From: Monomorium pharaonis
Lineage: Eukaryota; Arthropoda; Insecta; Hymenoptera; Formicidae
Direction of reading: 5' to 3'
Assembly: GCF_013373865.1 (NCBI RefSeq)
Contig: NC_050467.1
Location: forward strand, 372,001 to 436,000
DNA: 64,000 nucleotides
The position numbers and the translations under genes were made by a program. Below are positions 51,199 to 62,899 of the stretch, one piece after another (the stretch's first letter is position 1; the number at the start of each line of letters is the position of its first letter). Below the pieces are notes generated by a model. It did not search any database, was not told the origin of the DNA, and worked only from the letters and a program-made list of their open reading frames with translations.

Positions 51199-54100
51199 TA
51201 AGTATACATTCGTATAGTAAAATCTGCACCAGCAGAAAATATCCATGGTTCAATAGGATGAAACATGACATCCAAAATGCCAAAATCATTATATGATTCA
51301 TGATTACACAATCTTTTTAATGGCACAATTAACGGATTTTGTAAAAGATCACTGGAAAAGAAAATATGAACATCATGCTTTATATATATATATATATATA
51401 TAAAATTAAATGCAATAAGTATGCGAAGAGATATCTTACTTGTATACCATTCCATGAGACACAATTAGCGCCCTATCGTCAGCTCCAGAAGCAAACAGTG
51501 GATATCGTTTATGAAATGCTACAGCGCGGACGCCAGTTCCATGCAATCGCAATGTTTGATAAGGTTCTTTACTGAAATCTAAATCGAACCAAAGCATTTT
51601 GCGATCGTACGTTCCTACTAAAACATTATCACCCCCTAAAAAAAAATCAGCACAGTAACAATTACGAAACAAACATATAATGTGATAAAACATGTAGCTT
51701 ACCTGGGTGAATATCCATTGATGATATCCATTGTGAATTTGATAATAACTTTTTTACCATTACTTGTTGCACAAGATCATATATTCTTACGTTTCTTTGT
51801 GTCTGAAAAAGATAATATAATTTGAATATAATATAAAATTGAAATATTACTATATTGTATATTTTAATTGCTAATACTTACCGCAACAAATAAATATGGT
51901 CTAATCGGATGAAACAGTACACACTGTATTAATCCTTTCGATTTATTAAAAGGTAATTGAGACCTTCGTTTTGATAACTGATTTATCAAAACTGATCTAT
52001 TCTGACCATCTGGCATGACAGTAGCAAAATAATCTCCTTTTCCATGCCATGTTACTTGTTTTACAGTTTTAAAATGATTTAGAATTATCCTAATTCCATT
52101 GCTCCAATGTTCACCATCCACTTGCTCCCATTGTACTGCACATTGCACCCTGTCACTCACTAAAGTATCATAAAGTATGTTAATCACATTCGAAAATAAT
52201 TTTTTTAATTGTAATAGATTATAAACAATTAATTCGATAATTTAATGATTCGATACCTATTATTTCACTTTGTGGTATTATCTCCAGAAGTTGATCAGTT
52301 TTGCTGGTAATAAGATTATCTCCAACGCCAGGATTTATCAAAAGTACTTTTTTATCAGCTGCAACAGCTATTAACGACATAGCTTGATTTGGACGCCAGG
52401 CAACACTTCGAATGACACCGCCACAAGGTATTGTTTTCAAGCATCTGCCTGTGTTCACTTCCCAAACTTAATAAAAAAAAGATGGTTTACATTATTCTAC
52501 ATACAAAGATTTACAATCGTATAATACAATTAAAATAAATTAAATAATTATAAAATAACATGCAAATGTATATAAAATGCATTACATAAAACTCACTCTT
52601 TAATAACATATCATCTCCACCAGATGCAATAAACTGACCCTCTGGTTCTGCAGTAATACTTCTAATCATATCTGTATGCCCTTTAAATACCATAAACATT
52701 GTTGTTGGAAATGGTTGCAAGTCCTTTGGACTTGGTAATTGTGGAACCAAAACTTCTGGCTCTATCGTTAATTTCATCTTTAATGATCTAGTACACAAAT
52801 ACAGATCTATACACCTCTGAAATCTTTCTTTGATATATCTTGAATATGCAGGCACTTCTCGAAGAGAATTGAATTTCTGTGGTATAAAATGTAATTTCCT
52901 TTTCCACGGAGTGACCTTCAATTTATTCCATTCTTTAAGTTCTTTATTATCAAACAAATATTCTGGTGGAGGATTGTAGCTCTCTGCGTGGCCAGGTAAA
53001 TGTCTCTTAGGTGCAGGAATATGCTTATGAATTCTACGCATTTCCTCTGCCTGATCGTCGGATTGCCACAGCATGTAGAACTGTGGCCCTTGACTCTTTT
53101 TTCTTTCCTTTTGCATTTCGGCGGTAGATTTGATCCAACCCATCTTGAGAGCATGCACTAATTTTGATACTTTTCTAGCTTCATTCTTAGATGGTAAGAA
53201 AGAGCGTTTGTGCTCTGGAAATTTGCGAAGTGGCGTTTTCATTACCTCAGAAGTAAACCAATCTACCCATGGCTACAATTTACAATGCATAAAAGTAGTT
53301 ACAATATTATTCTTACACATACCATATGCAAAAAATAAATATAAATGTAACTTACCGCATATTCATCAAATTGAATATCGGGAACTTTCTGCTTTTGAAT
53401 TCTCACAATTAGATCTATATCTGCTTCGCTCAGTACAATATCCCGACCAGTTTGAGGATCTTTTATAGTTCTCCAAAAGTCGGGATCCTCCATTCTCTTC
53501 AGAAAATTATCTAATTCATCACCTTTTTCAGGTTTAGGAATCTTTTTGCCTTCCCAATCATACCCAACATGATCATATTCGTCATACCACTTCATTGGTA
53601 TATTTCCAACTGTATTACGAATATCTTCTTCGTCAGAACTATCGTCTTCATATTCATCTTTACCATTTGCATTGTTCAATATATTTCTAGTTTCTCGTTT
53701 ATTACGTACATCATCTTTACTTGTCTGTGCTTCAGAATTTCTGTAATTATTATGCTTAGAATCTCTGCGATTTTTGTTGGTTTTTAATTTATTCGTTTGT
53801 GTAATTTCTTTTGTTGACGTTTTAGCTTTAAATGTTGAAAACTCTTTGCTTTTATTCTTTTCCTTTAATTTGGCATTTTTCAATTTGGTTGACAAATTTT
53901 CTTGTACCTCTTCATTATAACTGCTTTCTGATCCAGCATCTTCCAAATCATCTATTTCATCAGAACTTGATATAATCGCGTCTTCTTCTAAATTTTTTTT
54001 TATTAATGTCTTGCCTTTAAATATTAAAGATTCTTTGCTTTTACTCTTATTCCTTAATTGTTCATCATTTGATTTGGTCAGTAAATCTTCCTGTGTTTCT

Positions 54101-54526
54101 TCACAATTACTGTTTTCTGATCCAGTGTCTTCCGAATAATCTGAAGTTTCGTCCTCATCTGAATCGAATACAACCAAGTCTTTTTCTTCATCTGAACTTG
54201 ATATAATCGCATCTTCTCCTACTTCTTCATCTGTAGCATCTTCGTCAACATTAATTTGAGTCACTATCAAATTTTCTATATCCGAGTTCTAAATTGTTAA
54301 GAAAATATATTTTAGTGTTTTATTATAATTACAAAGTTACATTATATTAATTATATTTTTATTTTTAAATTCTATATGAGAATTATAAACAAGAGCATGT
54401 GTAGAAACATGTAGCAACAGCAATAAACAATACCTTCGCGTTATCTGGAACATGTTCATCTTTTTCATTTTCATCTTCCACTTTTGGATTAATATTTTTT
54501 CTCTTCGAGGCTTTTTTCTGCCCCAT
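51198..54526 (-). CDS. BOP1: BOP1 ribosome biogenesis protein, 879 aa, eight exons
   Basis: Core of the nucleolar PeBoW complex (PES1-BOP1-WDR12) needed for 27S/32S pre-rRNA processing and 60S assembly. Exons (minus): 54526-54434, 54288-53356, 53272-52597, 52466-52257, 52159-51882, 51802-51703, 51635-51440, 51351-51198; 2640 nt, one frame. A basic start (MGQKKASKRK) is followed by a long acidic Ser/Asp/Glu region (about 40-250). The BOP1 N-terminal domain runs from about 263 (MKWYDEYDHVGYDWEGKKIP) through WFTSEVMKTPLRKFPEHKRS and HLPGHAESYNPPPEYLFD. WD40 repeats fill the C-terminal half (GHTDMIRSITAEPEGQFIAS; GVRAVAFHKRYPLFASGADD), with the family string MVYNDLLQNPLIVPL. The acidic region is longer than usual and holds an internal 77-residue duplication. 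Human BOP1 is 746 aa. Confidence 0.96.
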
Positions 54527-55676
54527 TTTCTTCAATATTAAATTAAATTTATGCACGTCGTGAGAGGTTAGACATAAGTCACATGTGATCGATAAAATTC
54601 CTGGCACGGGAAGTTGCGAGATGCGAGACGAGACCCGCAAAACGCTATAAATTTTTGTTAAATCTGATTGGCTAAGCCACTAGGGAATTCGATCTTTTGA
54701 ATGATTCCACACTAATTAAACTAGTGCACATTTTAAAAAGGCTACTTTACATGAATTTTAATTTAAATATAATTTTAATCTAAATTTTAATTTTTTAACT
54801 TAAATATAAAAACACAAAAAATATCAAAATTTAAATTCTTAAAAATTTAAGAAGTCCAAAGTTAAGAAACAATTTTCTACTCTATTATAATATTTAACAT
54901 TAATATTTGTTATAAAAAACTTTATTAAATAATAAAGTCGTATTCACATTTATACCTTAATGATTAAAATTCAACTTGACTTATTTAATGTCTTTTATTT
55001 ATAATAATTCGTTTGCTGTATCAGTCGTTAATTATAAATCTTTTTATTAATGCGAAAGATTATGGGTTGATAATTTAAGATTCATCACTCCCGTATGTGC
55101 TAAAAACGCGTATACAAAACTTATAGAAATCTGGCTAGATACTAGTTTTATTTATTACAGCATGTATTTTTTTTCATCACTCGCAAATGTTTTAATTTAA
55201 TTCTTGCTATCAATGTAATATGCAGAAGCTCCAATACAAATTGATTATGCAAGAAGGTTTGTAGAATATCATTGGATATTTGTTTCATGCACTGTACATA
55301 AACCTTGTTTATAAAAGACACTGGTGTCTATATACACATACACACATACACACGCACGCATCACTCATACGCGCGCGCACACGCACATGTAAACATCTAC
55401 ATAACAGGATATATCCTTGTAACGGATACTTTTACAAAGTGTTGTAACAATGCGAACGTATATTCAGAAAAAAAGGGGGGAATAAAGTCGCTTAATGTTG
55501 CACCGTCGTGTACAAAACGTTTCTATCTAACACCGAAATTATATGAAATTTATAACACATTCCTTACGTTCTCTTATTTTTCTTGCCCCGTCGAAAATGA
55601 ATTGTATTTATCTATATAAATATGTTATAGTGGAACTAATTTCATATTTCTAACTATTCTATGTCTTTTATAAATT
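54527..55676. other. BOP1 promoter side and VMP1 3' flank
   Basis: About 1.15 kb between two same-strand genes. It is AT-rich except for the first ~150 bp upstream of the BOP1 ATG, and has a CA/CG-rich simple repeat at about 55332-55388. No gene is supported. Confidence 0.5.
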
Positions 55677-57208
55677 TTAATCGATGGCTGGCTTGGTTCG
55701 TCTACGATGATGATTTCGCGCTAGTGAATGAACAATTGTCATTAAGAAATAACAAACCATCAACGTTACAAACTTGTCGAACAGCCATGATATTGCAGTC
55801 GCTCCTTCCTGTAAAACATGTTTATTTTAAAATGGGTCTCGATATATACTGTGTATTCATCATTTAGAAAACTGATAACTTACCATAGATGATTTATCGT
55901 GCAGCTTCTGTTTCTGTGCAATAAAATACCTCTTTAATGGTTCTTGGAATTTTGTACCAACGTACGGTACAATCGCTAACAAGCTAATAAATTTATCTAA
56001 AAGTTCTTCATTGAAGGCTATGATCACTGCTAATTGCTGTATGTGCATCTTAATAACAGCCTTTCCTATAAGAGTTGCACCGAAGAATGTCCAGAATGGA
56101 ATGAGATAATGTCCACATGTTAAACCAGCCAGGTCAAACAATGGATTTGGAATCTATAAAATTTTAGTATAATACATCAAATGTAAAAAACATAGGCCAT
56201 GTTCAATAACTGCTTCAAAAAATCTTATTGAAAAAAATAAAATTTATATACGCACCGATGCACAAGCTAATATACCCCAGAATCCAGCCTTTTCAACAAA
56301 TCGCTTCATGCTTAATTTCATACGCATCACAAACGAAATGTTCTCTCCATTTTCTAATGCTTCCAAAGCTTCTAATTCTTTCAGATCTTCTTGATCACAA
56401 TTTTCATTCGTACCACTTTTTCCACTTATTCTTGCAGCCCTGGCCATAAAATATGGCGGTAACTCGCCAAGTGCGGTACCAGCACCCCATAACATGGCCT
56501 CTACGCGCACTTTTTTCATAATATTTAATATACCTACAGTCCACATTGGATCGATCTTTGTTGGGCATATTATTTGATCAGGATATGGTGGTTCAGGAAA
56601 GTTTAGAGCACCGCACTCATATGCTGCCATAGTAACAGCTGCTATATGTGGCCCTAAATATAATACAAAGGTATGCAAACCTGTACCAAGACCTACACTT
56701 GATAATACACCTAATCCTACCCAATATAACCACCACATAATTTTGGCTTCCCATAATTTAAAAATCTGAAAACAAATTAAAATAACTTTTACATTTTTAA
56801 ATAAAAAAAATCAAATAGATCTGATATATGCATAATAGCAATTCTATTAATATTATATCCAAAAATGTAAGTAGTTTAACCAACCTCTTGTTGGGGACCG
56901 GAGATTCTGCCTGACAGAAGAAATAATACTATAATTGAAATTATAGCGCAAACAGTTCGTTTGTAGAGCAATGTTTTCTTGGCTAAACTAAGCACATTAA
57001 TAAACACTTCGTTAGCGAAATAATGTAACGTTGTAACTGGATGTTTCCAGAGTGTTAAGTGATCCGCATCCAAATTCGAAATGTGTGGATGGACACTTGA
57101 ATTGTGCTCCATCGATCGAATGGATCTCTCTTTTTCAGCACTCCTTCGAGCTCCATTAGCAGAAGCTTGGTCTTTTGGACGTTGAATGGCAGTAGAATTA
57201 TCCAACAT
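55677..57208 (-). CDS. VMP1: VMP1 (vacuole membrane protein 1), 411 aa
   Basis: Multi-pass ER membrane protein with a VTT/DedA-type domain; a phospholipid scramblase acting in autophagosome formation, ER contact sites and lipoprotein release (family knowledge). Coding exons (minus): 57208-56885, 56765-56256, 56153-55884, 55808-55677; 1236 nt. A polar N-terminus leads to LWKHPVTTLHYFANEVFINV and the first membrane segment (AIISIIVLFLLSG). The conserved core follows: GVLSSVGLGTGLHTFVLYLG, NFPEPPYPDQIICP, GTALGELPPYFMARAARISG, FWGILACASIPNPLFDLAG, then PFWTFFGATLIGKAVIKMHI. The C-terminal helix MVCYFLMTIV ends in a basic tail. Length matches human VMP1 (406 aa). A 5' UTR acceptor at about 57229 implies an upstream non-coding exon; a donor-like GGGAAG/GTAATT at about 58702 is a candidate. 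Confidence 0.95.
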
Positions 57209-58967
57209 GGTATTCTCTAAATAATCAATCTGTAAACAAAAAATGTAACATATTTATGATAATTTATATTTAGGGTTAAATTATTAATCTTTCAAATATC
57301 AGCGCATTTTGTAATTTATGCTTAATTACATGTACTAATATTAATTTTGCAACATTAGTGTATATAATTATACATCTCACAAATTCTTTCTTAAAATAAA
57401 CAAATACATATTAATCAACAAATTCTTATATAACAGCGCATAAATGTAAAATAATATAACAAAAAACAAAGTTTTTTTAATCTCATAATGGAAAGTTCTA
57501 TAATAATTTACTTTGCTCAGGTTAGTATCAGACTCAATATTTATAATTGTATATGTAATATTATATTGTTTAAGTTTATCAATTTTCTCCATTATATGAA
57601 TTCTAACTACAATAAACTTGAACCAATATATCACATAATAAACAATCACATATAATGAGAACAGATAATAAAAGAAAAACTGATGTTATCATTAACATGC
57701 TGCATAGCAGATGAGCTACTATAAGCCAGAGGTCAAATCACAATACTATCTAACGTAAACATATAAGTTAGATTATATTCTAGAATGACTGTTCTCTTTT
57801 TACAAAACAATTTATCATCGTTACTAATAAATATATTAATTAAGTAGAGAAACTTAGAAATAAGAGTGTTTTATGTTGTCATGCAGTTACTATTTTACAC
57901 CCTATAAAACAAATAAATGTAACGTTGTTTAAATACTTACTACATATTCCTTAGTTAATACTTACGCTGCAAGATAAAAATTAGGAATATGAGCTTTCAT
58001 TAATGTTCATAGAAAATGAAAAAAAAAACTACAATCTAAACTACAATGCAAATAACTCTCTTGAATATCGCATATTTAAAACGCTATCTAAGGTTATGTG
58101 CTTCTTTTGTAAATCCTAACATACAAATTAGATAACTTTTTACTCTAAAATTACAAGAAGTTGAAGTATTTAGAACAAAAAAGGGTTAAATTACTTTCCA
58201 TTTTATATTTTTAAGATATAGAAAGTATATGTCACAGAATGTATTATACAAATAGCACAAATGATAATATTGTACCGATATCAGCTGATACGAAATACAA
58301 GAAATTTGATTAGTTTATTATTACTAAGGAATAACGAACAAATTTCTTTCATTAAGTTGTTATGTTTCTTAACAAATTAATGTCACATTATACTATCATC
58401 TGCAATTTACTCGAAACAACCATATGCATTACTTGTATATTAACACATATTAAAGGCTTTAATTATCGCAACGCATAAACTGCAAATTGTAGACGTTAGA
58501 AGTTCGCTGAACTCAATGTGAAGCTCCGATCGAACTCCTTGGGTTATAACATATTGTGATCAAGAAGAAACAACGTCTCAAGAGTTTTATACATGAGCGT
58601 GATCGAAAACACTTTATAATTACAATCCTCGAAATTTTCGTTCTCGTGACTGATTTTTTTCGAGCGTATTACAAGAAACAAAGCCCACTTAAATGAATTA
58701 CCTTCCCAACCTCAAGACCTTAATTTTGATATATGTACATCCAAGTGGAGATCACAGTGCGCGGCGACTCTTATTTTTCCTATATCATCACGGAGAGTGA
58801 AAGTAGTGAGCAATTTTAGTATAAGTCTAAAATGAGGTTTCCCTCAACCTTTATACCGTCTATCACCGATTAATTGATGTCAATTCACTTATGACGTGAC
58901 CACTCTCACGTATATACATATGTACACACATGTGTACGTACATGTATGATATATGTATATATGCATA

Positions 58968-59047
58968 TGTGTGTGTGTGGTGTGTGTATGTGTGTGGTGT
59001 GTGTATGTGTGTGGTGTGTGTGGTGTGTGTGGGTGTGTATATATATA
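58968..59047. repeat. (GT)n-rich microsatellite
   Basis: GT runs punctuated by GTGTGG and GTATG variants, then (TA)n. Confidence 0.9.
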
Positions 59048-59270
59048 TTTCCGGCACACTTTCCACGTATAATAAATATATATGTCAGATACGTAAACCG
59101 AGCGACGTGATATCACATGAGCACAATGAGATATGAGAAAATGGCTCAAGGTCTCTCCTTCACATTTCTCTATTTTCAATATAAAAATATCCCTCTCGCG
59201 CATTATTTTTCGCTCTTCTTCACTGTCTTCTCATTCATTAATTTTTCTGTTAAAGATAGTTCTCGGCTGT

Positions 59271-59398
59271 AGACCTATGTTTATTTCCAACGTAAATTAA
59301 TTTCAATCTTAACTCAACTTGCTTTTTTTAAATAAGAAAAATATAAAAAGTAAATTAAATTAAAATTAAAATGTATTTATATTGATGGAATTGGACAT
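59271..59398. mobile_element. Degenerate relative of MITE J
   Basis: Starts AGACCTATGTTTATTTCCAA, then CGTAAATTAATTTCAATCTT, aligning with the terminus of element J at 47970-48107. The right arm is decayed and no target duplication is visible. Confidence 0.4.
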
Positions 59399-59496
59399 TA
59401 TTTAAATTCAACATATAACGTTTCCTGGATGTCACCGGCATTTAAAGGGCCATCTACAATGGAGAGTCGTAGACCGTAGCAGTAGTCGTAGAAAAT

Positions 59497-59627
59497 GGCC
59501 TAGTTTACATCGTGCATTTGATACGCGTATCAAATAGTAAATAACTAGTGAATGTGTTTAATCATTGGCTGATCAGCTTAAATTCACTACTTGATACGCG
59601 TATCAAATGCACGATGTAAACTAGGCC
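59497..59627. mobile_element. MITE A, copy 1, nested in C (AAT duplication)
   Basis: 131 bp, ends GGCCTAGTTTACATCG inverted, with two internal GATACGCGTATC palindromes. AAT flanks it at 59494-59496 and 59628-59630. The second copy, in opposite orientation, is at 63636-63751. Confidence 0.9.
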
Positions 59628-59809
59628 AATGTCTCCACTTCGTATTGCTTTACTGTTTACAGCCTACAGCAGACATTGAGCCAATTCATTGCGTGCTTAC
59701 GATGATCGTTGGGGCATTCAGGATTAGTTTTTGGTCGCCTTTCTTTGATGGCCGGCTTGTATGTTATTGCTACGTCGTTTTTATTCTAGACAGCATTGCC
59801 GTAGTTTTA

Positions 59810-59947
59810 TGCCCAGTCTACAATGAGTCGTTGGTCATTGGTCGTAAGAAATTTAACCAATCACAGTTGATCTTAGAGAAGAATAACCGAACATAATTGG
59901 TTAAATTTCTTACGACCAACGACCAACGACTCATTGTAGACTGGGCA
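59810..59947. mobile_element. MITE B, copy 2, nested in C (TTA duplication)
   Basis: 138 bp, ends TGCCCAGTCTACAATGAGTC inverted, TTA flanks at 59807-59809 and 59948-59950. Its arms are more nearly complementary than those of copy 1 at 3634-3771, so this copy looks younger. Confidence 0.9.
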
Positions 59948-60022
59948 TTAGTGCTGTTACGGCTAAAACACTCCATTGTAGATGGCCCTTAAGTGTCAGC
60001 ATGAAAAGGCACCTTAATGCTA

Positions 60023-60175
60023 AGACTCCATGTATGCGGTGAGCTCCGGCAAACGCATGCGGTGACCAATCAGAATTCAAATGCTTGCTGTGTGACTTGC
60101 CGGAACCCGACCTGCGCCTGATTGCTGATTGGTCACCGCATGCGTTTGCCGGAGCTCACCGCAGACATAGAGTTT
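60023..60175. mobile_element. MITE-like element D (possible TA duplication)
   Basis: About 153 bp with ~48-bp inverted arms sharing GCGGTGAGCTCCGGCAAACG and CATGCGGTGACCAATCAG. TA flanks both ends (60021-60022 and 60176-60177). Its arms are GC-rich, unlike its surroundings. It abuts element E. Confidence 0.8.
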
Positions 60176-60177
60176 TA

Positions 60178-60318
60178 TGGTATATCCACACAAACTTGCA
60201 TAAGCGCATAAGCATATACATAAGAAAAATGGATACAAGCACTTACATAAGAAAATAGACCAATCGAATTTTTTATGCATATGCTTCTGCGCTTATGCAA
60301 GTTTGTGTGGATATACCA
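60178..60318. mobile_element. MITE E (TTA duplication)
   Basis: 141 bp, ends TGGTATATCCACACAAACTT inverted and continuing GCATAAGCGCA. TTA flanks at 60175-60177 and 60319-60321. It begins where element D ends. Confidence 0.88.
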
Positions 60319-60878
60319 TTAACATTACAAAGGGATTCCGCCACACTCGTTCCGGACTGTTCCGGACTTCCGGTTATATTAGTACTGCTGCAGCGCGTGC
60401 TATATGATGCATTTTGGAACGGCAACTCGCAGTGCTGCCAGCGCTTGGCTAGAAGCTCGTGGAGAAGCCATTTTTTGCGAATGCGGAGGAAAGCCGACTA
60501 TTTGATGCAAAGTGATCAATTTTGTGATTTCAACTAATATTGTTGATTAAATGAATTTGCGTGACATGGCGTTACGTAGGAATTGATAAATTAACACCGT
60601 GAAAAGCTGTACGTGTGATTTCTTTATTATTTAAGTATCAATTAGTACCGCTGTTTGTATATGTATGTATATTGTTCCGTGCGATCGGACATGTTTCAAG
60701 GCTCTGGCAGTAGAAATTCTTGAAATAATTGATCCGCGTTGCGTAGAGCTGTTCCTTAGGGCAGACAGCTTAATCCAAAATACTTTCATTGATGTCAATC
60801 GACAGAAAAAATCAATTTATATTTAATTGAAAAAATTAAGAATTTTATCTCTTATTTAGTTTGGAAACGCTAGCAATC
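60319..60878 (+). promoter_or_regulatory. PRPF8 promoter and 5' UTR region (inferred)
   Basis: DNA between the MITE cluster and the PRPF8 ATG. An acceptor-like TTATTTAG ending at about 60859 precedes the start codon by 20 nt, so the first exon is probably non-coding and lies upstream, in the less AT-rich stretch at 60.34-60.8 kb. The exact start site cannot be fixed. Confidence 0.4.
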
Positions 60879-62876
60879 ATGTCTATTCCACCATATTTGC
60901 TGAGTCCGAATCCATGGGCCACGATGATGGCCCAGCAACAGGCGCAGATAGCAGCCCAGGTACATGCGCAGGCTGCGGCTCATGCGCAAGCTGCTCATCA
61001 TGCTCATATGCAGGCTATAGCTGGACCACCATTGCCTCAAGTACCTAAACAGCCGGAGGTCTTATCTGAAGACAAACTTCAGGAAAAAGGTAATGGTTGT
61101 TATCAACTGGCTATTTTTAAATTTTGTTTTCTACAATAATAATTTTGCTTTAGCACAAAAATGGCAGCAGTTGCAATCAAAGCGGTTTGCAGAAAAAAGA
61201 AAGTTTGGCTTTGTAGATGCTCAGAAGGAAGACATGCCAGCTGAACATATAAGAAAGATCATCAGAGATCACGGTGATATGAGCAGCAGAAAGTATCGAC
61301 ATGATAAGCGTGTTTATTTAGGGTAAAAAATTATGTAATAGAGAATATTAGAAAACTGTAATTAGTAACTTTTTCTATATATGTAAATTTTTATTACAGG
61401 GCATTGAAATACATGCCCCATGCCGTTATGAAACTGTTAGAGAATATGCCCATGCCATGGGAACAAATAAGGGACGTAAAAGTCTTGTATCACATTACTG
61501 GAGCCATTACATTTGTCAATGAGATTCCTTGGGTTATAGAACCTGTATACATAGCTCAATGGGGGTAAGATACAAATAATCTTATAATTATTTAATAACA
61601 TTTATTATAAAATATTTATATAAAAAAATTTTAATTTTGTTTTAGTACTATGTGGATCATGATGAGACGAGAAAAAAGAGATCGTAGACATTTCAAGAGA
61701 ATGCGATTCCCGCCCTTCGACGACGAGGAGCCTCCTCTAGATTATGCAGATAACGTTTTGGATGTTGAACCATTAGAAGCGATACAAATTGAACTTGATT
61801 CAGAAGAAGATGAGTCTGTGGCATCGTGGTTTTATGAGCATAAACCCTTGGTTGGGACAAAGTAAGTCGCAAATTACACATGCATATAAATAAGAGACAA
61901 AATTTTGTTCTTTGCTCGACATATTATGTTTGTCTATCTGCTCTTTAATGATGAAACGCGTAGGGGTCCTGAAATCAACTGGACATGTGAGTTGACAACT
62001 GGATTGCTGTACTTTATTGAGATCAATGATGTACAAGGCTATATCCGGTTGGAAGAAATGCTATTCTGAGAAAAAAATTCCTAAAAACAATTTTTTACTG
62101 TACTTGTAATATAGAATCTGAATTGACGAAACATATTTCAGACATGTTAATGGCTCTACATACCGAAGGTGGAATCTAACACTACCACAAATGGCCACTT
62201 TGTATCGTTTGGCTAATCAATTGTTGACCGACTTAGTAGATCAGAACTTTTTTTATCTGTTTGATCCAAAGTCATTTTTCACCGCAAAAGCCCTAAATAT
62301 GGCTATTCCTGGAGGACCAAAGTTTGAACCATTGGTAAAGGATTCGAATGCTGCTGATGAAGATTGGAATGAATTCAATGACATAAATAAAATCATCATT
62401 AGGCAGCCTATTAGAACAGAATATAGGATTGCGTTTCCTTATTTATACAATAATATGCCTCATTTTGTGCATCTTTCATGGTAAGTCAGTGATATATCTT
62501 TTGTTAAAGATTTTTATTGTTCTTATTTACATATTCCATACTAGTTTTAAGATCTTTATGTTAGTATATAAAGATCTTACTAGCAGTGTGGTAAAAAATG
62601 ATCTAGTGATTGTTATTCGTCTCTTTTATAAAAATTTAAAAGAAACTGCTGATATCACGTACAAAACTTGTATAACTTCCAAATAAAAATAAATTAATCT
62701 TATGTAATTTTATATATTAGTTTTGCACTATTAGTTATACATTTTCGATCAATTAGTATATAATTTACAGGTATCATGCACCAAACGTCGTGTATATAAA
62801 GACCGAAGATCCAGATTTGCCTGCATTTTACTTCGATCCGTTGATCAATCCGATTTCTCATAGAAATTCACTAAAG
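60879..62876 (+). CDS. Prp8: PRPF8/Prp8 spliceosome core factor, 5' part (402 codons)
   Basis: Largest U5 snRNP protein, at the catalytic centre of the spliceosome. Six coding exons: 60879-61089, 61154-61322, 61400-61564, 61646-61861, 62142-62480, 62771-62876; phases close. The start MSIPPYLLSPNPWATMMAQQ is followed by a Gln/Ala/His-rich stretch. The highly conserved PRO8NT region follows: KRFAEKRKFGFVDAQKEDMP, ALKYMPHAVMKLLENMPMPW, HITGAITFVNEIPWVIEPVY, RMRFPPFDDEEPPLDYAD, then LNMAIPGGPKFEPLVKDSNA and LPAFYFDPLINPISHRNSLK. The remaining ~1950 residues lie beyond the window. The intron after 62876 is at least 1.1 kb and holds a large foldback, while the other introns here are 64-290 nt. Confidence 0.97.
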
Positions 62877-62899
62877 GTAAATTTTTAATTTAAAAAAAG

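Larger units (their letters stand above)
57230..59442. other. VMP1 upstream intron/intergenic region
   Basis: AT-rich, probably the 5' UTR intron and promoter of VMP1; the more GC-rich stretch at 58.5-58.8 kb is the likeliest promoter. It contains a GT microsatellite at 58968-59047 and a degenerate MITE-like stretch at about 59271-59398. Confidence 0.45.
59446..59989. mobile_element. Composite MITE C (TAA duplication) with two nested MITEs
   Basis: Perfect 19-bp terminal inverted repeats, AGGGCCATCTACAATGGAG, with TAA flanks at 59443-59445 and 59990-59992. Without its passengers A (59497-59627) and B (59810-59947), the element is about 270 bp. No transposase frame is present. Confidence 0.88.

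Noticed and set aside
61963..62069. Open stretch inside the PRPF8 intron between 61861 and 62142
   Set aside because: The PRPF8 frame joins perfectly from 61861 to 62142, and including this stretch would insert residues absent from the highly conserved family.
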